Assembly (NCBI GenBank): GCA_963835525.1
Contig: CAWIFM010000008.1
Coordinates: 1,054,001-1,118,000 of the forward strand
From: DASSUW01 sp963835525
GTDB taxonomy: Bacteria; Actinomycetota; Thermoleophilia; Solirubrobacterales; Solirubrobacteraceae
DNA: 64,000 nt
Direction: 5' to 3'
The notes below the pieces were generated by a model that saw only the letters and a list, made by a program, of their open reading frames with translations, was not told the origin of the DNA and ran no database searches. The first letter of the stretch is position 1, and every line of letters begins with the position of its first letter. Both the position numbers and the translations under genes were made by a program. Positions 1 to 8,015 of the stretch are shown here, one piece after another.

Positions 1-1
1 G

Positions 2-988
2 TCCGGCGCCTTCGAGTTCGGGCCGTGCCACGAGCGCGGCGCCGTCGGGCCGATGGCCGGCGTGGTCAGCGCCTCGATGCCGATGTGCGTGATCGAGAAC
101 GCCGCCCACGGCAACCGGGCGTTCTGCACGTTCAACGAGGGGCTCGGCAAGGTGCTGCGGTACGGGGCCAACGACGCGTCGGTGCTCGATCGTCTGGCGT
201 GGATCCGCGACGTCCTGGCGCGCGTGTTCGGCCGGGCCCTGGGCGAGCCGATCGACCTGCGGGCGATGATCGCCCAGGCGCTCCAGATGGGCGACGAGGG
301 CCACAACCGCAACCGCGCAGGCACCTCGCTGTTGCTGCGCGAGCTGATGCCGGCCCTCATCGAGCTCGACGAGCCGGCCGCCGACGTCGCCGCCGTCGCG
401 CGCTTCATGGCCGGTAACGACCACTTCTTCCTGAACCTGACGATGCCGGCCTCGAAGGCGGTCGCCGACGCCGCGGCAGGGGTGGACCGCTCCTCGATCG
501 TGGTCGCCATGGCGCGCAACGGGACTGAGTTCGGGGTCCGACTCAGCGGGACCGGCGACCGCTGGTTCACGGGCCCGAGCGGGATGATCGACGGGCTCTA
601 CCTGCCGGGCTTCGGGCCTGAGGACGCCAACCCCGACATCGGCGACAGCACGATCACCGAGACGGCCGGGCTCGGCGGGCTGGCGATGGCCGCCGCCCCG
701 GCGATCGTGCGGGTGGTGGGCGGGAGCGCCGAAGACGCGCTGGAGGCCACGCGGCGGATGTACGACATCACGTGGACCGAGAGCCGCAGCTACCAGATCC
801 CTTCGCTGGGCTTCCGCGGCACGCCGACCGGGATCGACGCGCGCGAGGTCGTGCACACGCGGGTGCTGCCGTTCGTGAACACCGGCATCGCGCACCGCGA
901 GCCGGGGGTGGGGCAGATCGGCGCCGGGCTGGTGGAGCCGCCGATGGAGGCGTTCGTGAAGGCGGTGCGGGCGCTGGCGGGACTGTGA
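2..988 (+). CDS. DUF1116 (AllG/YlbE-family) protein, 5' truncated
   Basis: The reading frame is open from base 2, so the N-terminus lies outside the window; about 328 residues are present. Residues such as GPMAGVVSAS and the run GHNRNRAGTS followed by NDHFF match the DUF1116 family. In Escherichia coli the family member YlbE (AllG) works with FdrA/AllF and AllH in oxamate carbamoyl transfer at the end of anaerobic allantoin breakdown (known for the family; the activity here is inferred). The stop overlaps the GTG start of the DUF2877 gene (GTGA), so the two are translationally coupled, as expected for an AllG-AllH pair. An FdrA-like gene would be expected just upstream. The internal ATG at 53 is not the true start, because homology continues before it. 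Confidence 0.8.
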   Translation, partial: SGAFEFGPCHERGAVGPMAGVVSASMPMCVIENAAHGNRAFCTFNEGLGKVLRYGANDASVLDRLAWIRDVLARVFGRALGEPIDLRAMIAQALQMGDEGHNRNRAGTSLLLRELMPALIELDEPAADVAAVARFMAGNDHFFLNLTMPASKAVADAAAGVDRSSIVVAMARNGTEFGVRLSGTGDRWFTGPSGMIDGLYLPGFGPEDANPDIGDSTITETAGLGGLAMAAAPAIVRVVGGSAEDALEATRRMYDITWTESRSYQIPSLGFRGTPTGIDAREVVHTRVLPFVNTGIAHREPGVGQIGAGLVEPPMEAFVKAVRALAGL

Positions 989-1614
989 TCGTCGCCGCGC
1001 CGGTGGTGGGCCGCCGGGGCCGCGTCGTCGGCCGCGGTCGCGAGGCGGCGTACGTCGATGCCGACGGCTTCATCGTCGTGTTGAGCGTCGGCCCGCCGGT
1101 GTTGCCGAACGGCGCGCAGGTTGGGCGGCTGCCGTCGGTGGGCGATGAGTTCGTGGTGCCGATCGGCGAGGTGTGGGACCCCACGATCCGCGGGTCGGCG
1201 GACCTCGAGGCCTCGGGTCCCGAGGACCTCGTGCGCGCGGTCGAGACGCGCGACCCGTCGCTGGCCGCGGCCGCCGGCGCGCGGCTGATCGGGCGGGGCG
1301 GAGGTCTGACCCCGGAGGGCGACGACCTCGTGGCGGGCGTGGCTGCCGTGGTCGCGTCCTCGCCCTGGGTCGGGGCTGATGCCTGGTTGGAGGCTCTGGT
1401 CGGTCCTGATCTCCGCTCGCGTACGACCGCGCTGTCGGCGACGCTGCTCGAGCTGGCGGTCCGCGGAATGGGGCCCGAACCGCTTCAGGCCCTGTTCGCC
1501 GGCGACGCTCGTGCGCTGGAACGGCTCGTCGCGCTCGGGCACTCGACCGGGCGGGCCTACGCCCGGGGCGCGGCCGCCGGTTTGTGTAACCGTAGGGTTG
1601 CACCTCGTGCGTAG
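985..1614 (+). CDS. DUF2877 (AllH-family) protein
   Basis: A 209-residue protein of the DUF2877/AllH family. The diagnostic motif is LIGRGGGLTPEGDDLVAG, equivalent to the GxGLTPSGDD loop of the family. AllH is the third subunit of the oxamate carbamoyltransferase set defined in E. coli allantoin catabolism (family knowledge). I place the start at the GTG that overlaps the DUF1116 stop by four bases. A longer open frame extends upstream but is a shadow of the preceding gene. The protein is shorter than E. coli AllH (about 270 residues) and lacks some N-terminal sequence. Its last 30 bases carry the first of two palindromes that probably control the next operon. Confidence 0.75.
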   Translation: MIVAAPVVGRRGRVVGRGREAAYVDADGFIVVLSVGPPVLPNGAQVGRLPSVGDEFVVPIGEVWDPTIRGSADLEASGPEDLVRAVETRDPSLAAAAGARLIGRGGGLTPEGDDLVAGVAAVVASSPWVGADAWLEALVGPDLRSRTTALSATLLELAVRGMGPEPLQALFAGDARALERLVALGHSTGRAYARGAAAGLCNRRVAPRA

Positions 1615-1636
1615 ATGTGTAACCCTGTGGTGACAC
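1584..1636. promoter_or_regulatory. Two tandem palindromic operators upstream of the SRPBCC-ArsR pair
   Basis: Two 20-bp palindromes of the same design lie 33 bp apart start to start, about three helical turns. The first, at 1584-1603, is GTGTAACC-GTAG-GGTTGCAC. The second, at 1617-1636, is GTGTAACC-CTGT-GGTGACAC. Both have the form GTGnAACC-N4-GGTnnCAC, with dyad symmetry typical of sites for winged-helix dimers. They end 19 bp before the ATG of the SRPBCC gene, whose partner is an ArsR regulator, so autoregulation by that ArsR is the natural inference. The first site sits inside the 3' end of the DUF2877 gene. Confidence 0.6.
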
Positions 1637-1655
1637 GTCGATTCGGGAGGATCCC

Positions 1656-2102
1656 ATGCAGATCGAACGCGAGACCATGATCGCCGCGCCCGTCGAGCGG
1701 GTGTGGTCGCTGCTGACGGAGGCGCAGCACGTGGGGCGCTGGTTCTGCGACGACGGCGCCGAGATCGACCTCCGGCCTGGCGGCGAGATGGTGATGCGCT
1801 GGGCCGAGCACGGCGTCGGCCGCGCGCGGATCGTCGACCTCGACCCCCCGCGGCGGTTCTCGTACCGCTGGGCGGCGATCCGCGAGCACTGGGGCGAGGA
1901 GCCCGACGAGGGCAACTCCACGCTCGTCGAGTTCACGCTCGCCGCCGAGGGCGACGGCACTCGGCTGCGCGTGGTCGAGAGCGGCTTCGAGGAGCTCGAC
2001 GGCACCGACGAGCAGCGTCGCGAGGCCTTCGAGGGCAACACCGAGGGCTGGGAGGTCCAGCTCGGCAACGTCGCCTCCTACTCGGAGCGCGTCACCGCCT
2101 GA
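1656..2102 (+). CDS. SRPBCC / AHSA1-family protein
   Basis: A 148-residue START/Bet v1-like protein of the AHSA1 type: N-terminal IERETMIAAPVERVWSLLT, then GRWFCDDGAEIDLRPGG and a C-terminal helix ending WEVQLGNVASY. Proteins of this kind form a helix-grip hydrophobic cavity. When next to ArsR genes they are widespread small actinobacterial operons of mostly unknown ligand. A strong ribosome-binding site (CGGGAGGATCCC) precedes the ATG. The stop is separated from the ArsR start by a single base, so the two form one transcript. The specific substrate is unknown. Confidence 0.85.
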   Translation: MQIERETMIAAPVERVWSLLTEAQHVGRWFCDDGAEIDLRPGGEMVMRWAEHGVGRARIVDLDPPRRFSYRWAAIREHWGEEPDEGNSTLVEFTLAAEGDGTRLRVVESGFEELDGTDEQRREAFEGNTEGWEVQLGNVASYSERVTA

Positions 2103-2103
2103 G

Positions 2104-2409
2104 ATGGAGGTCTTCGCCGCGCTCGCCGATCCCACGCGCTGGCGCGTGCTGACCCTGCTCGCCGAGCGCGGCGAGGCGACCGCCACGACGCTGGCCGGCG
2201 ACCTGCCGGTCAGCCGCGTGGCGGTGATCAAGCACCTCGGCGTGCTCGACCGCGCCGGGCTCGTCGAGAGCCGCCGCGCGGGGCGCGAGGTCCGCTACAC
2301 GGTGCGCCCCGACAGGCTGACCGCGACGGCGCGGCAGCTCAACGCGATCGCGGGGGAGTGGGACGCCCGGCTGGCCGCGATCAAGCGCCTGGCCGAGGCC
2401 GAGGAATAG
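2104..2409 (+). CDS. ArsR-family winged-helix transcriptional regulator
   Basis: A 101-residue ArsR/SmtB-type regulator. It has the standard opening MEVFAALADPTRWRVLTLLAE, the recognition region LPVSRVAVIKHLGVLDRAGLV, and the wing SRRAGREVRYTVRP. No metal-binding cysteine pair (CxC) is visible, so it is probably not a classical metal sensor. It belongs to the ArsR class paired with AHSA1/SRPBCC proteins. It starts one base after the SRPBCC stop. The two palindromes upstream of the SRPBCC gene are its likely operators. Confidence 0.88.
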   Translation: MEVFAALADPTRWRVLTLLAERGEATATTLAGDLPVSRVAVIKHLGVLDRAGLVESRRAGREVRYTVRPDRLTATARQLNAIAGEWDARLAAIKRLAEAEE

Positions 2410-2421
2410 GCTGACGCGCCT

Positions 2422-3204
2422 ATGCGCGTCCTCGACCTCTCACAGGACTTCTCCGTCCACACCCCCGCGTTCGCCAGCTACGACGGCCCGTCCGTCAAGT
2501 GGATCAAGCGCCTGGCCTTCGACAAGGCCGGCGGCCAGGAGATCACCTCCACGCTGCACGTCGGCACCCATCTCGACGCTCCCGCCCATTTCCTGTCGGG
2601 CGGCAAGTTCATCGGCGACCTGTCGCTCGACTTCCTCATCGGCCCCGCCTGCGTGGTCGACCTCGAGAAGATGGGGATCGGCGACTTCGACCTCTTCGGC
2701 CCCGAGCACTTCGAGCAGTGGGAGCGCGACACCGGGATCACGATCGAGCCGGGCGACATCGTGATCATCCATACCGGCTATCACAAGCACTACCCGGAGA
2801 ACTGGAAGGACCGCAGCGAGGTCGACGAGACCAAGTACTTCATCCGCCAGCCCGGCCCCACGCGCGCGTTCGCCGAGTGGACGCTCGACCGCAAGATCCG
2901 CTGGTTCGCGATCGACGCGGGCACGCTCGACCACCCGATGAACACGGTGATCCGGAAGATGCGGCCCGACGAGGCGGAGGACGCCGAGGCGAAGCTCGGC
3001 CGCTCGCTCGACGAGATCTTCCCCAAGCCCGACTACCAGATCATGCACACGCTGCTGTTCCCGCACGACGTCATCCACATCGAGAACCTCGGCGGGGAGA
3101 TCGACCAGGTGCTCGACCAGAAGATCACGTTCGGCTGCTTCCCCTGGCGCTTCCAGGGCGGCGAGGCAGCCTTCTGCCGAGCGGTGGCGTTTCTGGACGC
3201 TTGA
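2422..3204 (+). CDS. Cyclase-family metal-dependent hydrolase (kynurenine formamidase-like)
   Basis: A 260-residue member of the putative cyclase family (PF04199), which includes bacterial kynurenine formamidase and isatin hydrolase. The metal-binding signature HVGTHLDAPAHF is at about residues 51-62, matching HxGTHxDxPxH. A second family block, IEPGDIVIIHTGYHKHY, follows. Substrate specificity cannot be read from the sequence. The start is 12 bases after the ArsR stop, so co-transcription with the SRPBCC-ArsR pair is plausible. The gene is followed by a 208-bp gap before a convergent gene. Confidence 0.85.
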   Translation: MRVLDLSQDFSVHTPAFASYDGPSVKWIKRLAFDKAGGQEITSTLHVGTHLDAPAHFLSGGKFIGDLSLDFLIGPACVVDLEKMGIGDFDLFGPEHFEQWERDTGITIEPGDIVIIHTGYHKHYPENWKDRSEVDETKYFIRQPGPTRAFAEWTLDRKIRWFAIDAGTLDHPMNTVIRKMRPDEAEDAEAKLGRSLDEIFPKPDYQIMHTLLFPHDVIHIENLGGEIDQVLDQKITFGCFPWRFQGGEAAFCRAVAFLDA

Positions 3205-3220
3205 GAGCGCTCATTTTTTT
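3202..3220 (+). terminator. Possible weak terminator after the cyclase gene
   Basis: A short inverted repeat (TGAG-AGCG-CTCA) spans the cyclase stop codon and is followed by seven T residues at 3214-3220, rare in DNA this GC-rich. The stem is only four base pairs, so confidence is low. The rest of the gap to 3412 shows no gene. It contains a GC palindrome at 3397-3410 (GGCCGCG-CGCGGCC), just beyond the stop of the convergent minus-strand gene. Confidence 0.3.
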
Positions 3221-3412
3221 CGTCCACTCGCGGCTATTCGGCGTTAGGGCGGGTAGGAACTCGTCAAGCCGTGTGGCGGGACATGGCGGAGAGACGCGCA
3301 GTCGGGCTGTCTGGAGGCTACGGACGGAGAGAGACACAAGGACGGGACGGACCGGGGCGCCTCGCGTACACGGCCGGTGCCCAGGATCGGGGCGCCGGCC
3401 GCGCGCGGCCTC

Positions 3413-4072
3413 TCAGACCGGGCCGGTTCCGAAGCGCACCGACCGCATCGCCTCCATCGCGAGGTCCGCGAACTCCTCCTCGGCGGCGCTGAGCCTCGGG
3501 CTGCCCCTGACCTCGCGCCGCAGGCTCAGCAGCAGTCCACCCGTGCTCGCCTCCTCGCTCGGCAGCAGCATGAGATCGCTCCCGAACGTGTAGCGGCCGC
3601 GCGCGCCGGAGCGGAAGCGGACCTCGTAGCCTGGCGCGTCGTGCACGCGGGCACGATGCTCGGCGCGCAACTCGAAGCCGTCCAGGTCGAGGCCGAGGCG
3701 CTCGATGTGCCCGGAGGCGTGGATCGGCAGGAACGCCTGGGCGACGTTGCCCTCGCGGCCCGGCAGCGCGAACGGCCGCACGGTGATGGTGACCGCCTGG
3801 CGCCCGCGGCGTCCCGCGAGCCGGGCGAGCTCGCCGGCCTCGGGCGGCTCGTCGTGGAACAGGTCGTTGCGATATTGGAGCGTGAACGCGGGCGCGTCGC
3901 CGTGGACGACTTCGCTGGTCCGATCCACACGCGGGCGCACGAGGACGATCGCGGCGATCGCGAGGGCGAGCAGGGCGACCAGCACCAGGATCGTGGTGCG
4001 CTCGCGAACGCCGAGCTTGCGGCGCACGAGCGCCGGCAGGGTCGGCTCGAACTCGGGGCGGACGAGCGTCAT
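3413..4072 (-). CDS. Hypothetical single-pass membrane protein of the polysaccharide locus
   Basis: A 219-residue protein with a basic cytoplasmic N-terminus, one transmembrane segment (about residues 25-45, ILVLVALLALAIAAIVLV) and an extracytoplasmic C-terminal domain of about 170 residues. I do not recognise the domain. The ATG overlaps the stop of the O-antigen-ligase-like gene (ATGA), so the two are co-translated and the protein probably serves the same polymer pathway. The longer open frame running back to 4792 is a shadow of the ligase gene. Confidence 0.7.
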   Translation of the reverse strand: MTLVRPEFEPTLPALVRRKLGVRERTTILVLVALLALAIAAIVLVRPRVDRTSEVVHGDAPAFTLQYRNDLFHDEPPEAGELARLAGRRGRQAVTITVRPFALPGREGNVAQAFLPIHASGHIERLGLDLDGFELRAEHRARVHDAPGYEVRFRSGARGRYTFGSDLMLLPSEEASTGGLLLSLRREVRGSPRLSAAEEEFADLAMEAMRSVRFGTGPV

Positions 4073-5607
4073 GCCCCTGTGGCCGCCAGCGCCGGCGAGG
4101 GCTCCGCGGCGGCGTCGTCCTCGACCGGCCCCGCGCGCAGCCCGGCGGCGATCGCCAGCAGCGCCCACGTCAGCGGATCCTCCAGGTACGCCGCGTACAC
4201 GAGGGTGTGGAGGACGAGCGCGCAGTAGGCCGCCGCGAGCCCGGCGCGCGCCACGATCGCCGTGCCCGGCCAGCGCGCGCCGATGCTGCGCAGCCGGTCG
4301 AAGAGCAGCGCCAGCGAGAGGACGACGAGCGCCAGGTACGCGGCGAGGCCGATGACGCCCTGCTCGGCCGTCACCGTCAGCGGGATCGTGTGCGAGGCCG
4401 CCGCGACCTTCTCGGAGCTGACCTTCTCGCGCTCGCGGTATTGCTCGGCGTACGAGCCCGACCCGTACCCGTACACCGGCCGGTCGCGGATCATCCGCAG
4501 CCCGCCGCCGATCAGGTTCGCGCGCCCGCTCGTCGCCCGGTCGAGGTCCCTGACGTTGCCGGTCTCGAGGTTCAGCGTGGCGGGCGCGAAGAGCACGAGC
4601 CCGAGCGCGACGAGCGCCGCCATGCCGGCTCCGGCCAGCACCGGCCAGGCCTTCCAGCGCAGCGCGGCCAGCACGCCGAGGCCGAGCAGCAGCGCGGCGA
4701 AGCTCGACTGCGAGAGCGAGAACACGAGGCCGACCCACAGCAGCCCGAGCGCGAGCGCGATCAGGATCGCCTCGCGCCGCCGGCGCGTCCACAGGAGCAC
4801 GGCGGCCAGCAGGATCATGGTCAGCGCCAGGTAGCGGCCGTAGATGTTCGGGTCGAAGAACAGCGAGTTGACCCGGAAGTAGGGGAGCAGGTCATTGGCC
4901 TCGACGACCTTGGCGTTCGTGATCAGCAGGTGGCCGGTGGCGAACTCGACGCAGCCGATGGCGGCGAACACGAGCGCGAGGCCGACGGTCACCGTCAGGG
5001 ACCAGCGCAGCAGCCGGGCGCTCCACGTCACCTCGAGCAGCAGCAGGAACAGCAGCGCGAACGGGACGTAGAACAGGGTGACGTTCTTGATCGCCTGCTC
5101 GACGTCGGTCGAGTAGGCGGCCTGCAGGCCGTAGAGCGCCAGCACGGCGGCGAACGCCCACGCCACCCGTCGCAGCCGCGGGTCGCGCTCGGCGTCCGGG
5201 CCGCCCCAGCGCAGGGCGCGCCAGGCGTACGAGAGGGTCCCGGCGGCGATGACCGCGTACAGCGGCAGCAGCAGGTTGGCCGCCGAGTCGCCGATCGACA
5301 CCGGCACGCGGAACGGCAGCGCCGCCACCGCGAGCAGCGGCAGCGCGAGCGGCCGCCGGTGCACGATCCAGGCGAGCGCGAGCACCGCCACGCCTCCGGC
5401 CGCCGCGCCCGCCCACAGCACGGGCTCGAGCAGCGGGTCGAGGCTGTTGGCGAACGTGGCGAGCGACAGGACCCCCAGCGCGGGCGCCGCGAGCATGGCC
5501 AGCGCGCGCCGCCGCCGGTCCGGCACCACGAGCGCGACCGCCAGCGCCGCCGCGGTGGCGAGCAGCGCGACGACCTGGATCGGCGTGGCGACGGCGAAGG
5601 CGGGCAA
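4069..5607 (-). CDS. O-antigen ligase / Wzy-like polymerase family membrane protein
   Basis: A 512-residue polytopic protein with about 12 hydrophobic segments. In the second half is a large periplasmic-type loop with SGRANLIGGGLRMIRDRPVYGYG, the Wzy_C/WaaL family block in which Arg and the following G-G-SY residues are conserved. Such proteins ligate or polymerise undecaprenyl-linked glycans on the outer face of the membrane. The start is a TTG at 5607, with no nearer ATG and TAGGGT about 11 bases upstream as a possible -10. The next gene overlaps its stop. It diverges from the GT-C gene at 5710. Confidence 0.82.
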   Translation of the reverse strand: MPAFAVATPIQVVALLATAAALAVALVVPDRRRRALAMLAAPALGVLSLATFANSLDPLLEPVLWAGAAAGGVAVLALAWIVHRRPLALPLLAVAALPFRVPVSIGDSAANLLLPLYAVIAAGTLSYAWRALRWGGPDAERDPRLRRVAWAFAAVLALYGLQAAYSTDVEQAIKNVTLFYVPFALLFLLLLEVTWSARLLRWSLTVTVGLALVFAAIGCVEFATGHLLITNAKVVEANDLLPYFRVNSLFFDPNIYGRYLALTMILLAAVLLWTRRRREAILIALALGLLWVGLVFSLSQSSFAALLLGLGVLAALRWKAWPVLAGAGMAALVALGLVLFAPATLNLETGNVRDLDRATSGRANLIGGGLRMIRDRPVYGYGSGSYAEQYREREKVSSEKVAAASHTIPLTVTAEQGVIGLAAYLALVVLSLALLFDRLRSIGARWPGTAIVARAGLAAAYCALVLHTLVYAAYLEDPLTWALLAIAAGLRAGPVEDDAAAEPSPALAATGA

Positions 5608-5694
5608 GATGGCGGATCACCCTAGACCAAGCACCTTGCGGAATCGCGTTGCCGAAACGTGACGAAGGGCGCGGGCTCGGCCGCTCCGGCCGCT

Positions 5695-5700
5695 ATCGTG
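5695..5700 (+). promoter_or_regulatory. Candidate -10 box for a leaderless GT-C transcript
   Basis: TATCGT lies nine bases before the ATG at 5710 and there is no Shine-Dalgarno sequence. The arrangement recurs at many genes in this window (for example 15940, 18068, 49965, 52476) and suggests transcription starting at or next to the start codon. Confidence 0.4.
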
Positions 5701-5709
5701 GCGCGGTCG

Positions 5710-7218
5710 ATGGCGATCGTCTCTCCCCCGAGGCCTGCTCCCGCGGCTCCGCTTCCGCCTGAGCCGACCCCGGAGCGACGCCGGCACCCTCTCAGCGGCT
5801 GGGTGGCAGGGATCGCGGCGACGGTCGGCATCGCGGTCGTCGCGTTCCTGATCTTCCGGCCGTCGTACGTCAACTACGACGCGCAGTGGGCGCTGCTGTG
5901 GGCACGCGACGCCTGGAGCGGCTTCCTGCCCGAGTACACGGCCGACTTCGCGCCGACGCCGCACCCGCTCGCCACCGCGGTGAGCTCGCTCGCGCTGCCG
6001 TTCGGCGGCGAGGCCGACATCGCGATCCTGTGGCTGACGCTGCTCGCGTTCGGCGCGCTCGTCTACCTGACCTACCGGCTCGGCGCCGAGTTGTTCAACC
6101 CGTGGGTCGGCGCCGTGGCCGCCCTCGTCGTGATCACGCGACCGGTGCTCCTGCGCGACACCATGATCGGCTACCAGGACCTGCCGTTCGCCGCGCTCGT
6201 GGTCGGTGCCGTCCTGCTGGAGGCGCAACGACATCGCCGCGGCGTGCCGGTGCTCGTCCTGCTGGCGCTGGCCGGGTTGTTACGCCCCGAGGCGTGGGTG
6301 CTGTCGGGCCTCTACTGGCTCTACCTGTGGCCGGGGACGACGACCCGCGACCGCGTGCGCACCGCCGCGCTGGCCGTCTCGGCGCCGCTGATCTGGGCGG
6401 GCACCGACTGGATCGTGACCGGCGACCCGCTGCACTCGCTCCACGGCACGGCCGCGCTCGCCGATGCGGCGGACCGCCGCCGGAGCCCCGAGGACGTGCC
6501 GTACTGGACGGCGCAGTACTTCGGCTTCGCCCTACGCGAGCCGGTGCTGCTGGGGATCCCGATCGGCCTCGCCTTCGCCTGGGCGCACGCCCGCCGCCGA
6601 GCGGCGCTGCCGCTGGTCGCGGTCGCCGCCATGATCGCCGTCTTCGCCGCCGGGCCACTGTTCGGGCTGCCGCTCATCCGCCGCTACGTCGACACGCCGA
6701 CCGTGCTGATCTGCCTGTTCTACGGCCTCGCCGTCGCCGGCTGGACGATGCTCCCCCGCGGGCGCGCGCGCACGACGTGGATGGTGGCCGGGATCGTCGC
6801 GGGCGGACTCTCGATCGCGTACCTGCCCTGGCACGTCCCGCAGCTCGAGAAGATCGACCGGCGCGTGCAGCTCGACGGCGTGCTCTACCGGCACCTCGAG
6901 CGCGCGACCGACGCGCCGCGGGTGCGGGCGGCCTTCGAGCGATGCGGGCCCCTCACCACCGGCGACCACCGCCCGATCCCCTTCGCGCGCTACGGGCTCG
7001 GCGGCGACCCCGGCACGGTCGGCACGGTGGCCGGCGGCGCGAGCCCGATGGGCCGGATGCTGCTGCTGCCGCGGCGCGGCCGGTCGACCCGCCGCATCTA
7101 CACCCGCCAGACGTTCCCGGCCGTCGAGCCGCCCGAGAACTTCGTGCGCATCTACCGCAACCGCTCCTGGCGCGTGTACGCCGTGCGCGGCTGCGTCCCG
7201 CCCCGCGCCTCGGCTTAG
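5710..7218 (+). CDS. GT-C-type (GT39-like) integral membrane glycosyltransferase
   Basis: About 502 residues with some ten transmembrane segments. The conserved acidic residue of GT-C enzymes sits in the first external loop (RPSYVNYDAQWALLWARDAW). A soluble C-terminal tail follows from about residue 390. GT39-like enzymes use polyprenyl-phosphate sugars on the outer membrane face. I prefer the ATG at 5710, preceded by TATCGT and no Shine-Dalgarno sequence; a GTG at 5659 in the same frame would add 17 residues. Its 3' end overlaps the convergent ATPase gene by four bases. The acceptor is unknown. Confidence 0.75.
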   Translation: MAIVSPPRPAPAAPLPPEPTPERRRHPLSGWVAGIAATVGIAVVAFLIFRPSYVNYDAQWALLWARDAWSGFLPEYTADFAPTPHPLATAVSSLALPFGGEADIAILWLTLLAFGALVYLTYRLGAELFNPWVGAVAALVVITRPVLLRDTMIGYQDLPFAALVVGAVLLEAQRHRRGVPVLVLLALAGLLRPEAWVLSGLYWLYLWPGTTTRDRVRTAALAVSAPLIWAGTDWIVTGDPLHSLHGTAALADAADRRRSPEDVPYWTAQYFGFALREPVLLGIPIGLAFAWAHARRRAALPLVAVAAMIAVFAAGPLFGLPLIRRYVDTPTVLICLFYGLAVAGWTMLPRGRARTTWMVAGIVAGGLSIAYLPWHVPQLEKIDRRVQLDGVLYRHLERATDAPRVRAAFERCGPLTTGDHRPIPFARYGLGGDPGTVGTVAGGASPMGRMLLLPRRGRSTRRIYTRQTFPAVEPPENFVRIYRNRSWRVYAVRGCVPPRASA

Positions 7219-8015
7219 ACGTCCTCCATGGTGACGGGGTCGTCCTCCTCGTCGTCGCGGACGCCGAGGAAGTCGGTGTAGGCCTCGATGACGGCGTGCG
7301 GCTCGTCCCACATCCGCATCTCGCCCTTGTCCATCCAGATCGCCTCGTCGCAGAGCTTCTCGACGCTGCCGAGCGCGTGGGTGACGAGCAGGATCGTGCG
7401 GTCCTGCCTGCACAGCTTGCGCATCCGGTTGAACGACTTGCGGCGGAAGCGCGCGTCGCCGACCGACAGCGCCTCGTCGATGATCAGGATGTCGGGCTCC
7501 ATGGTCACGGCGACGGCGAAGGCGAGCCGCCCGTACATGCCGGACGAGTACGTCCGCATCGGCATGTCCATGAAGTCCTCGAGCTCGGCGAAGGCGACGA
7601 TCTCGTCGTACTTCTCGCGCAGCTGAGCTCGCGTGAGCCCGGCCGCGAGCCCGCCGAGGACCACGTTCTCGCGCCCGGTCAGCTTGCGGTTGAAGCCGAC
7701 GCCGAGCGAGAGCAGGGTGCTCACGCGCCCCTGGACCTCGATCCGCCCGCTGGTCGGAGGCAGGATCCCGGCCACGGCGCGCATGAGCGTCGACTTGCCG
7801 GCCCCGTTGGCGCCCACCACGCCCATCACCTTGCCGTGCGGGACCTCGAACGAGACGCCCTTGAGCGCCTCGATCTCGCGGATGATCCGCTCGCGCCGGC
7901 CGAGCTTGCGCAGCGCGCCCTTGAGCGTCGGGTTGCGGTCGAGCGACGTGCGGTAGGTCACCGACACGTCCTCGACGCGGATCCGAGCGGCCTTAGAGGC
8001 GGACAGCGAACTCAC
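7215..8015 (-). CDS. Polysaccharide ABC exporter ATP-binding protein (Wzt/TagH-type)
   Basis: A 266-residue ATPase with Walker A GANGAGKST, the ABC signature as YSSGM (the degenerate form usual in Wzt/TagH proteins), Walker B ILIIDE, and a switch histidine in LLVTHALGS. The insertion before the signature and the short acidic C-terminus match the polysaccharide/teichoic-acid export subfamily without a carbohydrate-binding C-terminal domain. The GTG start lies inside the 3' end of the permease gene (23-bp overlap). With that permease it would export a lipid-linked glycan or phosphopolymer made by the genes upstream. Confidence 0.92.
   Translation of the reverse strand: MSSLSASKAARIRVEDVSVTYRTSLDRNPTLKGALRKLGRRERIIREIEALKGVSFEVPHGKVMGVVGANGAGKSTLMRAVAGILPPTSGRIEVQGRVSTLLSLGVGFNRKLTGRENVVLGGLAAGLTRAQLREKYDEIVAFAELEDFMDMPMRTYSSGMYGRLAFAVAVTMEPDILIIDEALSVGDARFRRKSFNRMRKLCRQDRTILLVTHALGSVEKLCDEAIWMDKGEMRMWDEPHAVIEAYTDFLGVRDDEEDDPVTMEDV

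Noticed and set aside
3397..3410. GC palindrome GGCCGCGCGCGGCC as a terminator
   Set aside because: No T-run follows on either strand, and such palindromes are common by chance at this GC content.
4207..5625. 470-codon plus-strand frame opposite the O-antigen ligase
   Set aside because: Arg/Glu/Gln/His-rich shadow of a high-GC gene; no domain, and the minus strand encodes a membrane protein with family motifs.
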